A program made the position numbers and the translations under genes. DNA of 64,000 nt from the NCBI RefSeq assembly GCF_021389975.1, contig NZ_CP089981.1:1382501-1446500 (forward strand). Direction: 5' to 3'. Under the pieces are notes generated by a model that made no database searches, was not told the origin of the DNA, and was given only the letters and a program-made list of their open reading frames with translations. The DNA is from Fulvivirga ulvae (GTDB taxonomy: Bacteria > Bacteroidota > Bacteroidia > Cytophagales > Cyclobacteriaceae). This document shows, in pieces, positions 1 through 7,498 of this stretch. Positions within the stretch are counted from its first letter, which is position 1; each line of letters opens with the position of its first letter.

Positions 1-3000
1 GTGTTGTTTTCTTTGCATTATCCGCAGTTTTTGCAGTTGCAGTTTTGCTCTTTGCCGTTGTTTTTGGTGTTTGAGGTTTATTATCGGGTTTATTTCTTAT
101 CGTCTTTAATCCCTTGGACGTTCCTTTCAAAACTGTTGGGATATTTTTCCGTTTTGATATGGTTTCATTTTGCGCTTTAAAGGTCAACAGCCTGTTATGG
201 CTTTGAATACGCTGAGGACTAATGTGCAGTTCACGTTCGTTTGTAGGATAAAGCTTAAATGCAGCTATACCCATTTGAAGGTCCTCTGCAATAAATTTCA
301 TATTCTGACTGGATTCCGTAAACTCTTCCATTGCCGCTGATAATTGCTGAGCCGTGCTTGCCACTCCTTCCGTTGTATTAGCCGTTTGCTCTGCTATATC
401 CACTACTTCCTCCACATATTTAACAACGTCCGATATCTTCATTTTTTGTAACTCTGTTGCGATACGGATATCTTCGGCTGTTTTAAGTGTTTTACTACTT
501 GAGGCTGCTATATTCTCAAAAGCCTCAGTGGCATCAAAAGTTGCCTGCTTTCCTTTATCCACTATTTCGGTCATATTGACAATAGCCGCTGATGCTGAGG
601 AAGAGTCCTTCTTCACATCAGCCACTAATGTTTCTATTTCGTTCGCAGATTTTCTTGATCCCTCTGCAAGTTTTCTGATTTCTTCCGCCACAACTGCAAA
701 ACCTTTGCCTGCTTCACCGGCTCTGGCTGCCTCAATAGCGGCATTTAAAGCTAGAAGGTTCGTCTGGGAGGAAATATCTGTTATCACTCCCAGGTATTTG
801 GAGATTTCCTGGGATCGCTCACTTAACACCTCAATTGTTTTCGCCGTGAGAGCCGCGGAAGAGGCAATTTGCTCCATATTGCGAACTACCTGAGATACAG
901 TTTTCATACCCATTTGAGAGGTATTCTCACCCAATGCCGCTGCGTTATTCACAATCTCCGCCTTGTGCGCTGTCTCTTCGGTACCCGTCATGATTTCCTC
1001 TATCAGCTTAAAGGCCTGATCTGTTTTCCCTGCCTGATTTTTTGAACCTTCGGCCATGGCCTGCATAGAAAATGCTACATTAACCGTTATTTCGTTCATA
1101 TCAAGTCCTTTGGCCGCCATTTCTTCTGACGATTGCCCTACTACCATAGAGCTTTCATTAATATTTAAGAGAAGCGTATTCAAATTGCTAACGGCAGTAT
1201 TGAGGGCATTTGACATGGATTGAATATCTCCGGCCGTCGTAATTTCAACTCTCTGTGTAAGGTCTCCCTCAGAAATGGCCCTCACGATTCTACTTACTTC
1301 AAGAACAGGCGAAACAATGGATTCAAGCAAGTTATTTAAAGTATCAACCAGTTCCTTCCAGCTTCCGCTGATATCAGTCATGGCTACACGCTCAGTGAGT
1401 TTGCCTTCCGTACCTGCAACTCTCGCTACCCTGCTCACCTCTCTGGCCAATGAGTTTAACATAGTCACCATGGAGTTGATCGTTTCAGCCAAACCGGCTA
1501 CCTCTCCTCTCGCATCCAGTGTAAACTTCTGTGTAAGATCTCCTTTGGAAACGGCTGTAACCAGACTCACAATACCCCGCACCTGGGTGGTCAGGTTATT
1601 GGCCATTATATTTACATTCTCTGTTAATTGCTTCCAAACACCTTCCACCCCGGGAACATTCGCCTGACCGCCCAGCTTACCTTCGGTACCCACTTCACGG
1701 GCAACACGCGTTACCTCACTCGAGAATACGTTCAGAGAGTCCACCATTTTATTAAGATTCTCCTTCAGTACAGCAAGCTCACCATTAACATCAACCGTTA
1801 TTTTCTTAGTTAGATCACCTCTGGCAACAGCCGTGGCTACCTGAGCAATATCTCTCACTTGCAGCGTAAGGTTAGACGCCATAGTGTTAACATTCACAGT
1901 GAGTTCTTTCCATATGCCTTCCACCCCCGGCACATTGGCCTGACCTCCTAATCTCCCTTCCGTTCCTACTTCGCGAGACACTCTGGTCACCTCCCCTGCG
2001 AATATATTCAGGGAGTCCACCATTTGGTTAATTATATTTTTAAGCTCCAGTACTTCTCCCTGGACTTCCACTGTTATTTTCTGAGTCAGATCACCTTTGG
2101 CTACTGCTGTGGCCACCCCTGCAATTCCTCTTACCTGTGTGGTCAGGTTGTTTGCCATAATATTTACATTTTCAGTCAGGTGCTTCCAAACCCCTTCAAC
2201 AGCAGGTACATTTGCCTGCCCTCCCAGTTTGCCTTCGGTACCCACTTCACGGGCCACTCTGGTCACCTCTTCTGCAAAAACATTAAGAGAGTCCACCATC
2301 TTGTTAATATTATCTTTCAAATCGGCAATCTCTCCCTTTACATCTACAGTAATCTTTTGACTCAAATCCCCTTCGGCAACCGCAGTAGCCACATGAGAGA
2401 TATCTCTCACCTGAGCCGTCAAATTACTACCCATAGTATTTACATTATCCGTTAGGTCTTTCCAGACTCCAGCCACGTTTGGCACATTGGCGAGTCCACC
2501 TAGTTTTCCCTCTGTTCCAACCTCACGAGCAACCCGTGTCACCTCATTACTAAATATGTTGAGAGAGTCCACCATCTTATTAATGTTCTCCTTCAGATCG
2601 GCGATCTCACCTTTCACATCCACCGAGATTTTTTTCGTCAAATCTCCCTTTGCTACAGCAGTGGATACCTTGGCAATATCTCTCACTTGCTCTGTAAGGT
2701 TACTGGCCATCGTATTCACATTATCCGTGAGCTCCTTCCACAGTCCTTCCACCCCAGGTACTATAGCCTGACCTCCAAGATTACCCTCTGTTCCTACTTC
2801 GCGGGCAACCCTCGTTACCTCACTGGCAAAAATATTCAGGGAATCCACCATTTGGTTGAGATATTCCTTTAACTCCAGGAACTCACCTTTTACGTCAACC
2901 GTAATTTTTTGTGTCATATCTCCCTTGGCAACCGCAATAGCCACATCGGCAATATCCCGCACCTGTAGAGTAAGGTTACTTGCCATGGTATTCACATTAT

Positions 3001-4828
3001 CAGTGAGCTCCTTCCAAACACCTGCTACATTAGGTACATTGGCTTGACCACCTAGTTTACCCTCTGTTCCCACCTCACGGGCCACCCTTGTAACCTCATT
3101 GCTGAAAATATTAAGAGAGTCAACCATTTTATTTATATTTTCTTTAAGGTCTTCTATTTCTCCCTTGGCATCTACTTTAATTTTCTGCGTCATATCTCCT
3201 TTAGCCACTGCTATGGCCACATCGGCAATATCCCGTACCTGAAGAGTAAGGTTATGAGCCATGGTATTCACATTGTCCGTAAGCTCTTTCCATACACCCG
3301 CTACATTGGGTACATTGGCCTGACCTCCCAGTTTACCCTCTGTTCCTACTTCACGGGCAACCCTCGTTACCTCATCTGAGAAAATATTTAAGGAATCCAC
3401 CATTCCATTAATATTCTCTTTAAGATCTGCAATTTCACCTTTTACATCCACCGCTACTTTTTGAGATAAGTCCCCCTGTGCAACAGCAGAGGAAACCTTT
3501 GCAATATCACGAACCTGGTCTGTAAGATTACTGGCCATTGTGTTTACGTTATCAGTAAGGTCCTTCCAAACCCCCGCTACGTTAGGAACATTTGCCTGAC
3601 CACCGAGTTTACCTTCTGTACCTACCTCACGGGCAACTCTTGTAACCTCATTACTGAATATATTCAGAGAATCAACCATTTTATTTATATTCTCTTTCAA
3701 ACCTGCGATTTCCCCCTTTACATCCACTGAGATCTTTTGGGTTAAGTCGCCCTGAGCCACAGCCGTTGATACCTTGGCGATATCTCTTACCTGAGAAGTA
3801 AGATTACTAGCCATCATATTCACATTCTCTGTTAACTCCTTCCATACACCCTCAACACCTGGAACTTTCGCCTGTCCTCCAAGATTACCTTCCGTTCCTA
3901 CTTCGCGGGCTACACGAATCACCTCATCTGCAAACGTATTGAGCGAGTCCGTCATTTGATTTATATTCTCCTTCAATACCAGGAACTCTCCCTTTACATC
4001 TACAGATACCTTCTTTGTCAGGTTACCTTTTGCAACCGCAGTGGCTACATTGGCTATATCTCTAACCTGATTCGTAAGATTACTGGCCATTAGATTTACA
4101 TTATCAGTAAGGTCTTTCCAAACACCTGCTACATTTGGCACTGTAGCCTGCCCACCAAGTTTACCTTCCGTCCCTACTTCCAATGCAACGCGGGTCACCT
4201 CTCCTGCAAAAAGATTCAGGTTATCAATAGTGCGGTTTATGGTTTCAGCCATGACCTTAAAATCACCGGTAACAGGAATTTCAAATTTCTCATAGAGGTT
4301 CCCTCCAGAAATATTCTTAAGAACTTTTCCCACTTCCAAAACCGGCACGGCTATGGAATCAACTAATCCGTTAATATTATTAATGATGTCCTTCCAAAAA
4401 CCTGAAGCATTTTCAGCAGAAGCGCGTGCCGTAAGATTTCCCTCAATACCTGCAACTTTTGATATTCTTGAAACCTCACCTCCAACTCCGGAAATCATCT
4501 CCACCATACTATTATATGCCTCAGCAATCTCAGAAAAGATATCATCTTCTTCCTTGTTCAGTCGAACAGAGATATCCCCCTTTTTAAAGGCGTCAAGTGC
4601 AAATAATATTTTATTGAGCTGCTTTGTCGCATATTCTTCGTGCTTAAGCGTTTCTTTTATGGGAATGGAATACAATTCATATTCTTTGCGGCTGGGGCGA
4701 TGGTCATCGTTGGGGGTTTCTCGTGGAGGCTCTTCTTGTGATTGAGCATTAGCATAACTCCCCTTTTTTGAATCTACGTGCCTTTTATCTACATTCTTCT
4801 CATTATCGGATTTATTGGACGGTTTCAT
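1..4828 (-). CDS. Soluble poly-HAMP methyl-accepting chemotaxis-like protein (C-terminus beyond window)
   Basis: The reading frame is open from an ATG at 4828 to the window edge (1609 codons, no stop seen). The N-terminus (about 90 residues) is hydrophilic, with no signal peptide or membrane segment. Residues about 90-1190 are 12 tandem 92-residue units, each an alternating pair of HAMP-like modules (cores like VTRVAREVGTEGKLGGQA and DLTQKITVDVKGE). The first and last units carry the classic HAMP opening PVLEV. After these comes an MCP signalling domain with the conserved hairpin tip QTNLLALNAAIEAARAGEAG near residue 1360, then a Lys/Thr/Pro/Ala-rich basic tail. Alternating HAMP pairs of 92 residues are known from fungal Nik1-type kinases; joining them to an MCP output is unusual. 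The likely role is cytoplasmic signal transmission to a CheA-type kinase; the stimulus is unknown. It is divergent from a hybrid kinase gene at 5007. Confidence 0.9.
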   Translation of the reverse strand, partial: MKPSNKSDNEKNVDKRHVDSKKGSYANAQSQEEPPRETPNDDHRPSRKEYELYSIPIKETLKHEEYATKQLNKILFALDAFKKGDISVRLNKEEDDIFSEIAEAYNSMVEMISGVGGEVSRISKVAGIEGNLTARASAENASGFWKDIINNINGLVDSIAVPVLEVGKVLKNISGGNLYEKFEIPVTGDFKVMAETINRTIDNLNLFAGEVTRVALEVGTEGKLGGQATVPNVAGVWKDLTDNVNLMASNLTNQVRDIANVATAVAKGNLTKKVSVDVKGEFLVLKENINQMTDSLNTFADEVIRVAREVGTEGNLGGQAKVPGVEGVWKELTENVNMMASNLTSQVRDIAKVSTAVAQGDLTQKISVDVKGEIAGLKENINKMVDSLNIFSNEVTRVAREVGTEGKLGGQANVPNVAGVWKDLTDNVNTMASNLTDQVRDIAKVSSAVAQGDLSQKVAVDVKGEIADLKENINGMVDSLNIFSDEVTRVAREVGTEGKLGGQANVPNVAGVWKELTDNVNTMAHNLTLQVRDIADVAIAVAKGDMTQKIKVDAKGEIEDLKENINKMVDSLNIFSNEVTRVAREVGTEGKLGGQANVPNVAGVWKELTDNVNTMASNLTLQVRDIADVAIAVAKGDMTQKITVDVKGEFLELKEYLNQMVDSLNIFASEVTRVAREVGTEGNLGGQAIVPGVEGLWKELTDNVNTMASNLTEQVRDIAKVSTAVAKGDLTKKISVDVKGEIADLKENINKMVDSLNIFSNEVTRVAREVGTEGKLGGLANVPNVAGVWKDLTDNVNTMGSNLTAQVRDISHVATAVAEGDLSQKITVDVKGEIADLKDNINKMVDSLNVFAEEVTRVAREVGTEGKLGGQANVPAVEGVWKHLTENVNIMANNLTTQVRGIAGVATAVAKGDLTQKITVEVQGEVLELKNIINQMVDSLNIFAGEVTRVSREVGTEGRLGGQANVPGVEGIWKELTVNVNTMASNLTLQVRDIAQVATAVARGDLTKKITVDVNGELAVLKENLNKMVDSLNVFSSEVTRVAREVGTEGKLGGQANVPGVEGVWKQLTENVNIMANNLTTQVRGIVSLVTAVSKGDLTQKFTLDARGEVAGLAETINSMVTMLNSLAREVSRVARVAGTEGKLTERVAMTDISGSWKELVDTLNNLLESIVSPVLEVSRIVRAISEGDLTQRVEITTAGDIQSMSNALNTAVSNLNTLLLNINESSMVVGQSSEEMAAKGLDMNEITVNVAFSMQAMAEGSKNQAGKTDQAFKLIEEIMTGTEETAHKAEIVNNAAALGENTSQMGMKTVSQVVRNMEQIASSAALTAKTIEVLSERSQEISKYLGVITDISSQTNLLALNAAIEAARAGEAGKGFAVVAEEIRKLAEGSRKSANEIETLVADVKKDSSSASAAIVNMTEIVDKGKQATFDATEAFENIAASSSKTLKTAEDIRIATELQKMKISDVVKYVEEVVDIAEQTANTTEGVASTAQQLSAAMEEFTESSQNMKFIAEDLQMGIAAFKLYPTNERELHISPQRIQSHNRLLTFKAQNETISKRKNIPTVLKGTSKGLKTIRNKPDNKPQTPKTTAKSKTATAKTADNAKKTT
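1280..4560 (-). repeat. 12 in-frame tandem repeats of exactly 276 bp inside the poly-HAMP gene
   Basis: The codon block for G-T/I-E-G recurs at plus-strand positions 1403, 1679, 1955, 2231, 2507, 2783, 3059, 3335, 3611, 3887, 4163 and 4439. The period is 276 bp every time, with no insertion or deletion. Inner units are strongly similar in protein and vary mainly at third codon positions; the outer two units (near 1403 and 4439) are the most diverged. Such a tract is open to unequal recombination and to collapse in short-read assembly. Confidence 0.95.
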
Positions 4829-5006
4829 TTTGTTAGTTTAGAATGATTTGTGATTGATAAAACTTATAACTTTTTTTCACCTAAAATGTTCAACAGTTTA
4901 TAGTTTAGTATAGTTATAATAGTGAGTTAGCTTATCAATTTCATGAGAAGTGGAAAAATAGGCTACAAATAGGGTTGGTAAGAATTAAGTACACTGTTAA
5001 CAAACA

Positions 5007-6680
5007 TTGAATTTGGAGATCGCCACATCAAAAGAGCTTAAACAAAGCCTCAATAGTGCTCTATTGGACAATTGTGTAGATGGGATTATAGGTTTCAATC
5101 AATCTCTTCAAGTGATTGAATGGAATAAGATCATGGAATTGCATTATGGAATTAAACGATCCGAAGTTTTCTCCAAAAACATTTTCGAAGTATTCCCCGA
5201 GCTAAGCCAGGAGGAGGATGAACATTTTCTAAATGAGGTACTTAGCGGAGGTAACATTTACCTCAAGGATCGACGATATAAGTATAGAAATGGTTTTTTA
5301 GAAATATTCATTACTCCAATACATAATTCCGCAAGTGAGGTAATAGGTGGTATAATCACCTTACATGATATCACTGAAGTTAAGCATATGCTGGAAAAGC
5401 TAAGAAACCAAAATCAAAAACTAAGTACCACAAACCAGCTACTTCAAAATGAAATAATTGAGCGGCAATTAGCTGAAAAGAAACTAAAGCAAGCTCATGA
5501 CCATCTCGAGAGGCGTGTGCACGAAAGGACATCGGAATTGTCAAAAGCTAAGCTCGATGCAGAAAATGCATCAAAGGAAAAAGACAAGTTTCTGGCGAAT
5601 ATGAGTCATGAAATACGCACTCCTATGAACGCCATTATCGGGATGGCACAGTTACTCAATGACACACCCTTAACCAACGAGCAAAAAAAATATGTAGATT
5701 CGATTAATTCGGCCTCCGACACATTGTTATCATTGATTAATGATATACTTGATTTTAGTAAAATCGAAGCCGGAATGATTGACTTTGAAAAGAAGCCTTT
5801 CTCCATTTATACATCAATAAAAGAGGTTCTTGATATTACGTCCTTCAAATGTGAAAACAGCCCTGTTAAACTTGAGCAAAACATTGACCCTAAAGTGCCT
5901 GATACAGTATCAGGAGATAAATACAGATTAAATCAAATTCTATTGAATCTATTAAGCAATGCAGTGAAATTCACTCCGGAAGGAATGATCAAATTAAGTG
6001 TAAAGCTGAGAAAATCGAGTAAGCAAAACTGCAACTTAGAGTTCAGCATAAAAGATACTGGCATTGGCATTCCGGCCGAAAAAATAAAAACCATTTTTGA
6101 TGGTTTCACTCAGGCATCAAGTGATACAACGCGCAAATATGGTGGTACTGGCTTGGGTCTTACCATTGTTAAGTCTCTGGTAGAGCTACAGCATGGCAAA
6201 CTGTCTGTAAAAAGTAGAGTAGGGTCAGGTTCCGAATTTATTTTCACACTTCCATTTGAAAGCACCTTAAGTAAATCTGAAGATAATACCGATCTAAAAA
6301 AAGATACAAATAAGGATCTAAGTCAGTTGAAAATCCTAGTAGTTGAAGACAATGAGCTGAATCAATTTCTCATTCAATCGCTTTTACTAAAATATAACGC
6401 TTCTGTTAACGTGGCATGCGATGGTGTTGAAGCCATTTCTATACTGGAACAAACGGAGTTTGATATTATTCTAATGGATATCCAGATGCCCAATATGGAC
6501 GGTTATGAAGCTACTAGACGAATAAGAAGTAAAACTCAGAGCATTCCTATTATCGCGATGACTGCACATGCCTTAGTAGGTGAAAAAGAAAAGTGCCTAA
6601 GTGCAGGTATGAATGATTACATTACCAAACCTATTAAGATCAATGATCTGATCGACTGTATCCAAAAAGTTATCAACTAG
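5007..6680 (+). CDS. Cytoplasmic PAS hybrid sensor histidine kinase with C-terminal receiver
   Basis: 557 residues, with no membrane segment. The order is: PAS domain (about 15-125); coiled coil (about 125-195); HisKA with phosphoacceptor H201 in MSHEIRTPMNAIIGM; HATPase with N box (LLNLLSNAVKF), G1 (DTGIGIP) and G2 (GGTGLGL); then a receiver domain (about 440-555) with D491 in LMDIQMPNMDG. The start is a TTG: an in-frame stop lies 9 bases upstream and the next ATG would cut into the PAS domain. An Hpt gene follows after 5 bases, so the expected phosphorelay is H201 to D491 to the Hpt histidine. No DNA-binding response regulator lies nearby, so the final target is unknown. It is divergent from the poly-HAMP receptor. 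Confidence 0.93.
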   Translation: MNLEIATSKELKQSLNSALLDNCVDGIIGFNQSLQVIEWNKIMELHYGIKRSEVFSKNIFEVFPELSQEEDEHFLNEVLSGGNIYLKDRRYKYRNGFLEIFITPIHNSASEVIGGIITLHDITEVKHMLEKLRNQNQKLSTTNQLLQNEIIERQLAEKKLKQAHDHLERRVHERTSELSKAKLDAENASKEKDKFLANMSHEIRTPMNAIIGMAQLLNDTPLTNEQKKYVDSINSASDTLLSLINDILDFSKIEAGMIDFEKKPFSIYTSIKEVLDITSFKCENSPVKLEQNIDPKVPDTVSGDKYRLNQILLNLLSNAVKFTPEGMIKLSVKLRKSSKQNCNLEFSIKDTGIGIPAEKIKTIFDGFTQASSDTTRKYGGTGLGLTIVKSLVELQHGKLSVKSRVGSGSEFIFTLPFESTLSKSEDNTDLKKDTNKDLSQLKILVVEDNELNQFLIQSLLLKYNASVNVACDGVEAISILEQTEFDIILMDIQMPNMDGYEATRRIRSKTQSIPIIAMTAHALVGEKEKCLSAGMNDYITKPIKINDLIDCIQKVIN

Positions 6681-6685
6681 AACAT

Positions 6686-7051
6686 ATGGCTTTATATACT
6701 AACCTATCGTACTTACAAGATCTTACTGATGATGATGAGGTTCTAATTGCCGAATCACTAAAGAGATACCTTTCATCATCCCCTACTCAATTGAACAAAT
6801 TGATAGAAAGTACGGAAAATAAACAGTGGGATACTATCCATGACAGTGCTCACTCGTTATTCGCGACCACTCAAATAGTGGGCATATCACAAATTGCAGT
6901 ACCGTTAAAGGAAATTCAAACCCTTGCGAGAGAATCAAAAAAGGACTACAATTTGATTAAGAGTAAGGTAGAGTATGTAGCTCAGGTGGTCAGAAAATCC
7001 CAGGAAGAAGTAACTAAACATCTAAACAATTTAGGTACAGACCTCTCATAA
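6686..7051 (+). CDS. Single-domain Hpt phosphotransfer protein
   Basis: 121 residues, matching one histidine-phosphotransfer four-helix bundle. The motif DSAHSLFATTQIVG holds the likely phosphoacceptor H56 and resembles the AHxLKG signature, although the usual K-G pair is replaced by F-A. H52 is a less likely acceptor. The gene starts 5 bases after the stop of the hybrid kinase, so the two are almost certainly co-transcribed. The protein would pass phosphate from the kinase receiver to an unlinked response regulator. Downstream there is only the terminator hairpin shared with the converging ribosomal operon. Confidence 0.8.
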   Translation: MALYTNLSYLQDLTDDDEVLIAESLKRYLSSSPTQLNKLIESTENKQWDTIHDSAHSLFATTQIVGISQIAVPLKEIQTLARESKKDYNLIKSKVEYVAQVVRKSQEEVTKHLNNLGTDLS

Positions 7052-7122
7052 AGCTGTAACCATAGTCAGGATTATGGCTACTGAAAGTTGCTACGCTTGC
7101 TAATAATTTCATATATAAAACA

Positions 7123-7150
7123 AAAGGTCGATACTAATGTATCGACCTTT
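7123..7150 (-). terminator. Terminator of the rpsL-rpsG-fusA-rpsJ operon
   Basis: A perfect 12-bp stem (AAAGGTCGATAC / GTATCGACCTTT) with loop TAAT. Read on the minus strand it is followed by TTTTGTTTTAT, as expected for an intrinsic terminator 30 bases after the rpsJ stop. It may also stop the converging kinase-Hpt transcript. Confidence 0.85.
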
Positions 7151-7180
7151 ACTTAATAAATCTAATTTCAGTAAGTTCAG

Positions 7181-7486
7181 TTAGACTTTGATTTCTACAT
7201 CAACTCCACTTGGAAGCTCAAGCTTCATCAAAGCATCAACAGTTTTCGTGCTGTTTGAGTAGATATCAACCAGTCTTTTGTAAGTACAAAGCTGAAACTG
7301 CTCTCTCGACTTTTTATTTACGTGTGGCGATCTCAACACAGTAAACTTCTCTTTTATAGTCGGAAGAGGAATAGGTCCGCTTACTACTGCACCCGTAGTC
7401 TTCACAGCTCTCACAATCTTTTCGGATGATTTATCAACCAAATTGTGATCGTATGACTTAAGTTTTATTCTTATTTTCTGATTCAT
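7181..7486 (-). CDS. rpsJ: 30S ribosomal protein S10 (NusE)
   Basis: 101 residues, full length for S10, with the family signature SGPIPLPT and the HVNKKSREQF block. It is part of the 30S head and, as NusE, a partner of NusG and NusB in antitermination. It lies 12 bases after fusA and ends the str-type operon rpsL-rpsG-fusA-rpsJ. In many bacteria rplC, rplD and the rest of the S10 cluster follow directly; here a terminator and unrelated converging genes follow instead. Confidence 0.98.
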   Translation of the reverse strand: MNQKIRIKLKSYDHNLVDKSSEKIVRAVKTTGAVVSGPIPLPTIKEKFTVLRSPHVNKKSREQFQLCTYKRLVDIYSNSTKTVDALMKLELPSGVDVEIKV

Positions 7487-7498
7487 AGCTTTAATTAA

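Noticed and set aside
1280..4560. Regular repeats considered as a CRISPR array or satellite
   Set aside because: The period is 276 bp, the units stay in frame, and translate into conserved HAMP modules; there are no short repeats with unique spacers.
354..4745. Nine or more open frames on the plus strand, several similar to each other
   Set aside because: They are antisense shadows of the poly-HAMP gene; their mutual similarity is due to the 276-bp coding repeats on the minus strand.
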